From an uncultured Clostridia bacterium (GTDB lineage: Bacteria; Bacillota; Clostridia; Christensenellales; Borkfalkiaceae), in the NCBI GenBank assembly GCA_947174975.1, contig CAMWLA010000033.1, positions 1-11,053 of the forward strand: a stretch of 11,053 nt of DNA, read 5' to 3'. The notes below the pieces were generated by a model that was not told where the DNA came from, made no database searches, and saw only the letters and a program-made list of their open reading frames with translations. Positions 1 to 8,400 of the stretch are shown piece by piece. How positions within the stretch are numbered: the stretch's first letter is position 1; the number at the start of each line of letters is the position of its first letter. Position numbers and translations under genes: made by a program.

Positions 1-668
1 GTTTTCTGCCATTCGCCTTTAACGTCCGCCTTCGCCGAAACGATGAGTACTTTCCTTGCTTTTTTAGCAAGCGCACAATACATCGCCGTAAACGATTTTC
101 CAAAACGCATTACGGCATACATAAGTAACTTTTTTTCGTCCGGTCGCTTTAAAAAATTGTCTACGACTTCCTGCTGATTGGGGCGTAAATTCCATTCCTT
201 ATCATTTGCGCCGTGGGCTTCGGCATGAGAGCTGTCCGCTACGTTATAGTAGACGAAGCGTTTGTTCAGTTCGCCGCTACCATAGTCCTGCCGTATAGCG
301 TTTATCGCTTCTTGAACGTCGCTGATATTGGTATTCTCAAAAAATTCGACAGAATATTTATGCGCTAATTCTCCGTTCATTCGGTGTTTGCCTATGCCTT
401 CCAGATACGAATGAACGGAGTAATCTCTGAAATAATGGTCCGGCGAAAGAAGGGCGGGAAATTCGCCGATCTTAGTAATAACGGGGTCTTGCCCAAGCCT
501 TTTTCTAAGCAGTTTTCTCCATTCGTCTAACCGCACATCCACAGGGCGCGAAGTATCACCGATTTTAAGCTGATTTGGGACGGTATTAGTGATGAATGCA
601 TAAATTTTCGGGTCAAGGCGCAGTAGAATATTGTCTTCAACAAGTTTTATATTTTCTTCGTTCGTCAC
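1..668 (-). CDS. GIY-YIG (T5orf172-like) nuclease fused to DEAD/DEAH helicase, 3' end beyond window
   Basis: The first 222 residues are visible; the rest lies off the left edge. Residues about 20-110 look like a GIY-YIG endonuclease domain of the T5orf172/MUG113 type: IYAF (22-25), LKIGDTSR (34-41), the likely catalytic Arg46 in VDVRLDEW, and EFFE (108-111) as a candidate metal-binding Glu. Residues 159-222 begin a superfamily 2 helicase: LRPNQ (161-165) resembles a Q motif, AVMRFGKS (185-192) fits the Walker A pattern, and KVLIVSAK (206-213) fits motif Ia. The predicted role is ATP-driven DNA translocation coupled to cleavage in restriction or defence. The GTG start at 668-666 shares a GTGA overlap with the stop of the upstream gene, implying translational coupling; GGGTGG lies just upstream. 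The helicase C-terminal half and any further domain cannot be seen. Domain calls are by motif recognition only. Confidence 0.82.
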   Translation of the reverse strand, partial: MTNEENIKLVEDNILLRLDPKIYAFITNTVPNQLKIGDTSRPVDVRLDEWRKLLRKRLGQDPVITKIGEFPALLSPDHYFRDYSVHSYLEGIGKHRMNGELAHKYSVEFFENTNISDVQEAINAIRQDYGSGELNKRFVYYNVADSSHAEAHGANDKEWNLRPNQQEVVDNFLKRPDEKKLLMYAVMRFGKSFTAMYCALAKKARKVLIVSAKADVKGEWQK

Positions 669-1642
669 TTTTTACCACCCGAAAACGAAACAAATTTAAC
701 CGCTCTTTTCGTTTCCCAATTTTTTATCTTGCAGTAAATTCCGTTATGTTTATGAGGGTTGTTTTTCGCGCATCCCAAACACGTTATGGGCGCGCGGTTC
801 TCTGCCAATAAAGACAGCTGTACTTCGGTTTCATTGATGCAACTGTTCGGAACTACAAACTTCAATCCGTCCATTTGCCAGATATTCCACGAAATAATTT
901 CGGCAATTTCAGACAATTGCCGTTTTGCGGGTTTTTCTTTAAACTTGAACTTATAGTAGTCTATAAAAGTATATAAAAGATTGAGTCTTGCAAGCAAAAG
1001 ATTGTCCCCTTTCCACTCATAGCCGTAAATGCTTTGAAATGCTTTAACCGTCCAGGTGTACCAATCCGCTTTATCGTCAACGTTTTCACAGATAACCCTT
1101 AGCTTTCTGTCAAGCAAACCAATTCTGTCCGATACGGCTATTTCATTGCCCGTAACCGTATCATAACGGCTTACAAGATAAGGCGCTTCGCCGCAAGTTA
1201 TTTCAAGGCGGATATCCGTTACGTAGTCTTGCCATGTCTTACCGCCAGACAAAGAAAAATCTATACGGTTATTATTCGTTATCCATGATTTGTTCTGTTC
1301 CTTGTTAAATACGCCGCTGACCCCAAACCAACCTTCGTCAATCAGATTATTCTGACGGTTGCAAACCCACAAAGGAGTAAATACTTCTGCCTTGTCGCGT
1401 ATTCGCGATTGCTGCTCGGTTTTGGGTTTCATGACTCTCGGCTTTATAATCTCAGCGTTATTGCCCGTAATTAAAGACGGCAAAATAGGCTTATTGCCGT
1501 TGTACAATAAACCGAGATGCTCGTAATTGTCGGTTGCCCATAAGATATTGCTTCCTGTAGTGCGATCTTTAAGTAGAATATCCAATAGACGACTGTCGAG
1601 ATTGAATATGTAATTTTCCTTAATATCAATCTTCTTTGCCAT
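665..1642 (-). CDS. Restriction endonuclease subunit M-like protein (putative N6-methyltransferase-related)
   Basis: A complete 325-residue protein and first gene of a two-gene operon; its TGA overlaps the GTG start of the nuclease-helicase gene by 4 bases. I recognise it as the family usually labelled 'restriction endonuclease subunit M'. DKAEVFTP (83-90) resembles the EVFTP segment of N6-adenine methyltransferases. RLEITCGEAPYLVSRYD (145-161) resembles an SAM-binding motif I in degenerate form, and WNIWQMDG (252-259) resembles an acidic-loop motif. A canonical NPPY/DPPY catalytic motif is not visible, so methyltransferase activity is uncertain. The C-terminus has a metal-site-like pattern: Cys288, Cys291, His297, His299, Cys304. 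It may modify DNA, recognise the target, or act as a partner subunit for the helicase-nuclease. The start is ATG, with only a weak AAAGA ribosome site about 20-27 bases from a predicted transcription start. Confidence 0.75.
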   Translation of the reverse strand: MAKKIDIKENYIFNLDSRLLDILLKDRTTGSNILWATDNYEHLGLLYNGNKPILPSLITGNNAEIIKPRVMKPKTEQQSRIRDKAEVFTPLWVCNRQNNLIDEGWFGVSGVFNKEQNKSWITNNNRIDFSLSGGKTWQDYVTDIRLEITCGEAPYLVSRYDTVTGNEIAVSDRIGLLDRKLRVICENVDDKADWYTWTVKAFQSIYGYEWKGDNLLLARLNLLYTFIDYYKFKFKEKPAKRQLSEIAEIISWNIWQMDGLKFVVPNSCINETEVQLSLLAENRAPITCLGCAKNNPHKHNGIYCKIKNWETKRAVKFVSFSGGKK

Positions 1643-1668
1643 TTTCTTTATAACGCCTAATTACAGAT

Positions 1669-1697
1669 ATTATATCAAATACCGAAGTTTTAATCAA
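1669..1697 (-). promoter_or_regulatory. Predicted sigma-A-type promoter of the M-like/nuclease-helicase operon
   Basis: Read on the minus strand, a -35 box TTGATT (1697-1692) and a perfect -10 box TATAAT (1674-1669) are separated by exactly 17 bases. Transcription would begin near 1662, giving a leader of only about 20 bases before the ATG at 1642. The promoter lies between the kinase terminator and the first gene, so the operon appears to be transcribed independently of the kinase. Confidence 0.7.
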
Positions 1698-1791
1698 TAG
1701 AAATAGCGCTGATTTTGTAATCTTTAATTTTATGCTTTTTATCAATCTCGGTAACTCTTTCCACAACAAAGTATTAAAACTGTGCATATCA

Positions 1792-1824
1792 AAAAGCTCT
1801 CGGACAAACTGTCCGAGAGCTTTT
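1792..1824 (-). terminator. Intrinsic terminator of the histidine kinase gene
   Basis: A perfect 15-bp inverted repeat (1792-1806 with 1810-1824) has a 3-base loop, a GC-rich core and A/T-rich base. On the minus strand it ends in a run of five Ts. It starts two bases after the kinase stop codon (1826-1828). The plus-strand reading also ends in four Ts, so it could work in both directions. It separates the kinase from the restriction-like operon. Confidence 0.9.
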
Positions 1825-1825
1825 A

Positions 1826-4800
1826 TTATTTCAGAATATTTTCCAGTTCCTTTAAAAGCTTTTCGATAACTATAGGTTTATCAACGTAGCCGTTCATTCC
1901 CGAGTCAAGCGCCTCTTTCCTATCCTCGTCAAAAGCGTTTGCAGTCATTGCCACGATAGGAGTTGCCGCCTTTGCGGGGTCATCCAAAGCGCGGATAGCT
2001 TTCGTCGCCTGATAGCCGTTCATGATAGGCATCTGCACGTCCATAAGTATGACGTCGTAGGTGCCTGCGGGCATCTTTTTAACTTGCTCCACAGCAATGC
2101 TTCCGTCGTCCGCCGTATCTATAACGAACCCGACGCCCTCTAAGACGGTCTGCGCGATTTCCTGGTTCAGCTCGTTATCTTCAACCAACAGAATTTTCTT
2201 TCCCGCAAAATCGAGTTTGAACACGCCGTCGTCCACGCTTTTCTTCGCTTTCTTCTTCGGCTTAGCCGAAGTACCGCCGACTTTAAAGCAGAAGGTCACG
2301 ATAAACTCGGAACCCTTTCCGACTTCGCTTTCCACCTTAATCGTTCCGCCCATCATATCCACTATATTTTTGGTGATGGCAAGCCCTAAACCCGTTCCTT
2401 GAATACCGCTTACGGTTGAAGTCTGTTCACGCTCGAACGGTTCGAAAACGTGTTTTAAGAATTCGGGGCTCATACCTATTCCGGTATCTTTTACACTGAA
2501 CTCAAACGCCGCATATCCCTCGGGCGCGTCATCCAACTGCTTAACGCGGAACGTGACCTTACCTTCGGGCTTGGTATATTTCATTGCATTGCTTAAAATA
2601 TTCAAAAGTACCTGGTTCAGACGCAGCTTATCGCAGATTATCGTCTCGTTTTTAACGTTAACCGTCTTGATGCTGAAATCAAGTTGCTTTGCCTTCACGT
2701 CCGCTTGAACTATGGTTTCGAGGTCGTGCACTATCTCGGTGAGGCTGTTTTCTTTCTCCTCGATTCTGACCTTACCGCTCTCGATACGGCTCATATCAAG
2801 CACGTCGTTAATGAGGCTTAAAAGATGGTTGCCCGACGTCATTATCTTGCCCAAGTAATTGCGGATCTGCTCCTTGTTGTCAAGGTGCGTCAGCGCCAAA
2901 GACGTAAAGCCGATAATCGCATTCATAGGCGTACGGATATCGTGCGACATACTGTTGAGGAAAGTGGTCTTTGCCTTGTTTGCGTACTGCGCCTGGGCAA
3001 GCGCCTCGGACATAGCGTTCTTCTGCTCCTGCTCCTTGCGGATCACTTCGTCGATATTTCTGAAACCCAAAAGGATAAAATCTCCGCGTCCGTCGTCGCC
3101 GTCCGCAATCTTCAGAAACGTGTACTGGAAATTGTGAACCTCGTCGTTTTCGATTATGCGGTAGCTGCCCAGATATTCGTTGTCTGCGGCAAGCTTTTCC
3201 CTTACGTTGACGAGAGAAAGCGCCTTTGCAAGCTCTAATCTATCGTCGGGATGAACGCGGCTGTTTATATACTTTTCAAGAACCGAGGCATAGTTATATT
3301 CCGCCGTCGAATCCTTTTTCAGCCCTTCCGCAACGTAGCCCTCCAATTTAATGACTTGGGCGGTACCCGCCTCTTCGTTTACGGAATAAACGTTGGTATA
3401 GTCACGGCTGAGCGCTTCGACTATTGCAAGCTGTTCACCCATCTTTTTGTTTGTCTGCGCAGTTGCGTTTAACAGCTTTTTGTTCCAGCGTCCGCGCCAT
3501 ACAAGCGCAATGATAACTACGGTTATTACAACTAGTGCAAACAGCACGGAGAACGGTACCGCCGGATTCGCCTTCATATATTCGATAAAACTTAAATCGC
3601 CTATCGTGAACGAAGTGTAATTCGAAGCAAGTCTGTTGAGAGTATCGTCGGGTATCTGCTTAATACATTTGTTCAGTATGGTAATAAGCTCGTGGTCGGT
3701 ATCTTCGCTTACGTGCAGACTGAACGTCGTACTCATACCGTTCACAACACTGTAATACAGCGAGTGGGAGGAATCGCGGTTTACAAACAGCTGCGCCGTA
3801 TAGGCAAAAACGTAAGCCGCGTCCGCCTTTCCGTCAAGCACGGCGCGCATAGCCTCGTCGCCGGTCTCATAGGAGCGTACGCTATACGCGTCTAAAAATT
3901 CTTGCGGAATGAGATCCTTGCCTTGCGACTCCGATACGGCGATAACCTTAACACCGCCTTTTAAATCGTTTCTTGTAACCCTTGCCATTGTAGCCGTCAT
4001 ATAGCTGTCCGTATTGAAGCCGCTTCCGTCGTACCCCATACTGTCTATGACTACGTTTACTTCGTTTTTGTCGACGATGCTGTGGTAATCGTCGTGGTCT
4101 TTCGGAATAACAATCTCATACGGCAAACCTTCGGGCAGACCGGCAGTCCGTCCCGCCAGAGACATAACTTCGGCAAAGTAATCGGGCACAATGCCTTTTA
4201 ACTCTCCGTCTTCGGTAAATGAGTACGGTGCTCTTCCTCCGAATGCGGTTACCTTTATGGTCTTCTCTTTTTCTACTACCTGACGGATATATTCCGTCTC
4301 GCGTGCTGTAAAAGTCAAAGCGGAAGAATAACTGGGCCCGTAGTACTTATAGAACAGAACATTTTGCCAGTCGCCCTCGTTGATATTCATCTGCTCGATA
4401 GCGTAATTTATCTCTTCAAGCAGCTTTGTGTCTTCCTTTCTGACGATAGCGTAAAAGTCGTCTTCCTTAATGACATCCAGCGTCTTTTCGTTGTTTGCCT
4501 TTCTTAAATCGCTTGAAAGTATTGCGTCGACCTCGCCGTTTTGTAAAGCGGCGGCAAGATCTTTGGAATTTTCGTATTCAACTCTATTAAAGGCAAATTT
4601 ATTATCCGTCTCGAATTTATCCAAGCTTTCGTTCTGGCTGCTGCCCTTCACCAGTCCGACTTTCTTTCCGTTATAGGTTTTATAATCTCCGCGGTGAATA
4701 TCCGTGTTATCGACTTGTACCGACAGAACGGTTTTTCTTCTGCCGATAGGGAGAGAGAATGCAAACTTCTCCGCCCTATCCTCGGTCCAGCCGGCGGACG

Positions 4801-5134
4801 TCACCACGTCTATCTCGCCTTTGTCCAGCATAGGAATCATATCGTCCCAATCTTTGTCGTATCCTACGTATTCGAAATTGATACGTGAATATTCGGAAAC
4901 GAGATTAAGAAATTCAACGCCGTATCCCGTAAGCTTGCCGTCTTCTTGCGTATGATAGCCTTCGAAGTAGAAAACGCCGGCTTTGACGTTTTTAAACGAC
5001 GACACTTCGGCAAACGCCGTTTTGAAATTGAATAAAACGAGATTAGAAAATATGAAAATAAGGAATACCGCAAACGCCGGAATTATCTTCACGCACGCTG
5101 TAAATACCTTTTTATATCTTGAAATATTACGCAT
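1826..5134 (-). CDS. Hybrid sensor histidine kinase with two periplasmic-binding-protein-like sensor domains
   Basis: A complete 1102-residue membrane kinase. An N-terminal hydrophobic segment (about 12-36) is followed by two extracytoplasmic SBP_bac_3-like domains (about 46-266 and 292-510), which usually bind amino acids or other small solutes. A transmembrane segment (about 525-546) leads to a PAS-like region (about 580-697) and a short coiled coil. The HisKA domain carries the phospho-acceptor His731 in SMSHDIRTPMN. The ATPase domain shows the N-box around Asn849, DTGIGM (883-888) and GTGLGL (913-918). A Lys-rich linker (958-965) precedes a C-terminal receiver with Asp986, phospho-acceptor Asp1032, Thr1064 and Lys1086. 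No HPt domain or separate response regulator is encoded here, so the output is unknown. ATG is preceded by AAGGA (5141-5145) with 6-base spacing. It is divergent from the surface-protein gene. Family call is firm; ligand is unknown. Confidence 0.95.
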   Translation of the reverse strand: MRNISRYKKVFTACVKIIPAFAVFLIFIFSNLVLFNFKTAFAEVSSFKNVKAGVFYFEGYHTQEDGKLTGYGVEFLNLVSEYSRINFEYVGYDKDWDDMIPMLDKGEIDVVTSAGWTEDRAEKFAFSLPIGRRKTVLSVQVDNTDIHRGDYKTYNGKKVGLVKGSSQNESLDKFETDNKFAFNRVEYENSKDLAAALQNGEVDAILSSDLRKANNEKTLDVIKEDDFYAIVRKEDTKLLEEINYAIEQMNINEGDWQNVLFYKYYGPSYSSALTFTARETEYIRQVVEKEKTIKVTAFGGRAPYSFTEDGELKGIVPDYFAEVMSLAGRTAGLPEGLPYEIVIPKDHDDYHSIVDKNEVNVVIDSMGYDGSGFNTDSYMTATMARVTRNDLKGGVKVIAVSESQGKDLIPQEFLDAYSVRSYETGDEAMRAVLDGKADAAYVFAYTAQLFVNRDSSHSLYYSVVNGMSTTFSLHVSEDTDHELITILNKCIKQIPDDTLNRLASNYTSFTIGDLSFIEYMKANPAVPFSVLFALVVITVVIIALVWRGRWNKKLLNATAQTNKKMGEQLAIVEALSRDYTNVYSVNEEAGTAQVIKLEGYVAEGLKKDSTAEYNYASVLEKYINSRVHPDDRLELAKALSLVNVREKLAADNEYLGSYRIIENDEVHNFQYTFLKIADGDDGRGDFILLGFRNIDEVIRKEQEQKNAMSEALAQAQYANKAKTTFLNSMSHDIRTPMNAIIGFTSLALTHLDNKEQIRNYLGKIMTSGNHLLSLINDVLDMSRIESGKVRIEEKENSLTEIVHDLETIVQADVKAKQLDFSIKTVNVKNETIICDKLRLNQVLLNILSNAMKYTKPEGKVTFRVKQLDDAPEGYAAFEFSVKDTGIGMSPEFLKHVFEPFEREQTSTVSGIQGTGLGLAITKNIVDMMGGTIKVESEVGKGSEFIVTFCFKVGGTSAKPKKKAKKSVDDGVFKLDFAGKKILLVEDNELNQEIAQTVLEGVGFVIDTADDGSIAVEQVKKMPAGTYDVILMDVQMPIMNGYQATKAIRALDDPAKAATPIVAMTANAFDEDRKEALDSGMNGYVDKPIVIEKLLKELENILK

Positions 5135-5177
5135 AATTTATCCTTGTCTCTTAGTGTAATTTACTCTTTACCGATTT

Positions 5178-5206
5178 ATTATGACAGATTGAGGGTTTAT
5201 TGTCAA
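5178..5206 (-). promoter_or_regulatory. Predicted promoter of the histidine kinase gene
   Basis: On the minus strand, a perfect -35 TTGACA (5206-5201) and a -10 CATAAT (5183-5178) are spaced by 17 bases. The start of transcription would be near 5171, leaving a leader of about 37 bases that contains the AAGGA ribosome site. Confidence 0.75.
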
Positions 5207-5235
5207 TAGATTATATTTTCATTATTTGAAATAGC

Positions 5236-5267
5236 AAAACAGCTACGGGTTTTCCATAGCTGTTTTT
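5236..5267 (+). terminator. Hairpin with T-run between two divergent genes (terminator-like)
   Basis: Ten base pairs (5236-5245 with 5257-5266) close an 11-base loop, and the plus-strand reading continues into five Ts (5263-5267). The structure sits upstream of both divergent genes, so it terminates no annotated gene. It may end an unseen short transcript, block antisense transcription, or be a remnant. The minus strand has only a four-T tail. Confidence 0.5.
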
Positions 5268-5409
5268 ATTCTCCGTTTCAAATTAATCTCTATTGGGTTT
5301 CAACTTTAAATTTTCGACGTTTCCGCATAGCGCACGGAGGATATATACGGGGGATTGGTTACTATTAAATCAACTCTGTTTAGAATATTTTTACAAAAAA
5401 AATAAAAGG

Positions 5410-5439
5410 TTGACAAAATCAACGAAGCAAAGTTATAAT
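5410..5439 (+). promoter_or_regulatory. Predicted sigma-A promoter of the surface-protein gene
   Basis: Perfect -35 TTGACA (5410-5415) and perfect -10 TATAAT (5434-5439) boxes are separated by 18 bases. Transcription should start near 5446. This rules out an in-frame TTG at 5444 as the translation start and supports the ATG at 5495, giving a leader of about 50 bases. Confidence 0.85.
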
Positions 5440-5494
5440 AAAATTGATAATAACTTTCAGTAATTTATCAGAAAATTCGGGAAGGAAAAAAACA

Positions 5495-8400
5495 ATGAAG
5501 AAAAAATATATAATTATCGGCTCATGTGTTCTTGCAGTATGTCTCTTTTTGGCAATATTCGGAATAGTTTATTCTACTATGAATAAACCCGATGATACAG
5601 ATAAAACAGAGAAGTATTCGATTACGTACGTCAGCGAACACGGAACAAAGCCTGAAAACGTAGCGGAAGCAACGGCTTTACCCGCGCAATTGCCGACGGT
5701 AGCCGACGTGGAAGGTTGGCATTTTGTCGGTTGGTATACAACAGATAATTTTGCGGAAGGCAGTGAAGCAACCGCGGGAACGGCGTTATCTGCCAATATA
5801 ACGCTCTATGCAAAGTGGGAAGCAAAGCAAGTTACGCCTCCCCCTACGGAGAAGTATTCGATTACGTACGTCAGCGAACACGGAACAAAGCCTGAAAACG
5901 TAGCGGAAGCAACGGCTTTACCGGCGCAATTACCGACGGTATCCGACGTAGATGGTTGGCATTTTGTCGGTTGGTATACAACGGATAATTTTGCGGAAGG
6001 CAGCGAAGCAACCGCGGGAATGACGTTAACTGCAAATATAACGCTCTATGCAAATTGGATTCCGGTATCGGCTTACGAGCAATTTGTTTCTAAAGGAAAT
6101 ATAATTTATGCCAATGACTTTGTAAAAGCAGAAGAAGTTTTCAATAGTACTGCAATAGGAAATTTTGAAAAATACGAAGAAGCTTACGGTAAATGGTTCG
6201 GAACTGTTAACGATAACGATGCTTTTGATGATAAAAACAAGGTTTTCGTTCTGAACGGTTATTTAAACGTAGTTGACGACAGTGTCAAAACAACTTATGC
6301 GCAGCTTATTTTAAATCCTGTTTATGCAAGCGTTATCGAGGTTAAGGCTGTAATTCGGGTTTCAGCCGTTGCGGAAAATTGGTCTGTATTTACTTTAATG
6401 AGTCCGTATTCTTCATCGGAATATTTATTAAACTTAAAAACAAACGGCGCTAAAGAGCTTTGTTTACAAACCCGTGTTTATGACGCTGCGGAAGAGGAAT
6501 ATAAAGATTCCGTATTGCCTGAAAGCGGCGGATTTGTGTATGCAGAAAATAAGGATATTGTGATTGAAGCAACCGTTGACTTAAGTACTGGTGAAATTAC
6601 GGTTACTTTATCACAAACCGGTGCCGACGCAAAAACGTTTAATGATAAAATAGATACGCAAGGGTATGAAAAGGCAGGATTACCCCTTGCCTTCTCGGGT
6701 GTGCAGGTTATGACTGCGCAATCCGATTCACGTTCTGTCGGAATCGATTGGCTGGGCGCTCGAGTTGTTTCCGAAAACGTAGAAGGATTGAAGGCATTGG
6801 TTTTAGCACAATTAGAGGCTAATTATAAAGACTATGACAAGTCAGAGTATACTCAGCAGCTTGAACTGTTGGAAAAAACTTATGCCGACGGCGTTGCCGC
6901 TATAGAGGCTTGTACTACCAATGCGGAAGTTTTAGAAGCTTTGAATGAAACAGAAGAAGCATTCTATAAAATCAAGAGTGATTCACAGCTTGAAGCGGAA
7001 GCTATGAAAGAAACAGCGCTTCGCGAACTTGCAGAATTAAAAGATGAGTATATGAATTCCTACACGATTGCAAAAGACTCCGAGGATGACTATTTTGCAA
7101 ATAAGGAAGCCTTCGATGAGTTATTTGAAAATGCTCTGAAAAATTTGGAAAATTCCGGTTCTGTTGAAGCTGTACAAAATGAAGTGGCTTACGTCCGTAA
7201 TGCGCTTACAGGAGATGGTTGGCTTCAGAATGATGCGGCTGTTTTAGAAAGTTATAGACAATATTTGGTTAATGAAGCAAGAAACTATGGCTATGAAAAC
7301 GGTTTTAGCGACAGCATGGCTCAGGTAGAGCAAGAGATTATTGAACCGTTAGAAGAAGATTTGGCGGATTTAAATACTAAGGCGGAAATGAAAGCGCTCT
7401 ATGCCGAATATCTTGAATTGTTTGATTCACTTGACACTGAAGCACAGCTTTTAGCAAAAACCAAGCAGGAAGCTTGCACCGAGATAGAAGAATATGCACA
7501 ATTAGTTGAAGCAAACTTAGATGAAAATTCGGAAACAGATGCAGAACTTATTGCTTTAATTGAAAGCGTTAAGGATAATGCGATACTTGAAATCAATAAT
7601 GCTACTACAATAGATGAAGTAGCCGGCATTAAAAACGCTGCAATGGACGAAATAGGAGATTTAGCTGAATTTGTCGGTTGGAATTTAGCTGATGCCAAAA
7701 CGGCATTACAAAACTATATCAATCAAAAGAAGAGTAATTATTCGCAGGAATATGCTCTTAATGCATTAGATCAGGTATGGATAGACCATGAAAATGATTT
7801 TGATGAATTAACGTCAGTTGCTGAAGTTATAGAGAAATTAAAAGAATTAAAGGATATGGTTGATGCTATAACTGAATCTGATATAACGATTACATATTCC
7901 TATGATGATGCAGTAGACACTGTCACGTATGCATTTGGTGAAGAAATTGATAGAAGAATTCAAGTAGGGGATGCAGATGAGAGGTTTGTCTGGTTGGAAG
8001 AAGATACAAATCAAGAATTTGACTTTTCTAGTGTATTGCCGAATCAAAGCTATAATCTATATGGACAATGGCATGATATTATAAAAAAAATAAATGAATT
8101 TAATCGTTATACTTATTTTGCTTCTGCGCTTCCGGAAAATAATGATTTAATCGAGTATACTTTTGACGGAGACGAAATTTCGGAAGATTATGGTATGGCA
8201 ATGAGTGGTGAATCTAATGAAAATAGAAATATTAAGATCACCTTACCTTCTAAGGGTAGAATTTCCTGTCATATCTATAATTTTACAGAGGAATCACCTA
8301 TTGCGTTTATTGATACTTCTATAAATATAACAAATACGAATTCATCCTATGGTACCGTTACACTTGATCCGGCATCTTTTTGGGCACATGTGGGTTATTC

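Noticed and set aside
5444..5494. Upstream in-frame TTG extension of the surface-protein gene
   Set aside because: It coincides with the predicted transcription start (-10 at 5434-5439) and has no ribosome site, while ATG 5495 has AAGGA at good spacing.
5525..5530. Possible lipobox cysteine (Cys11) in the surface protein
   Set aside because: The Cys lies within, not after, the hydrophobic stretch, so it does not fit a lipoprotein signal peptide.
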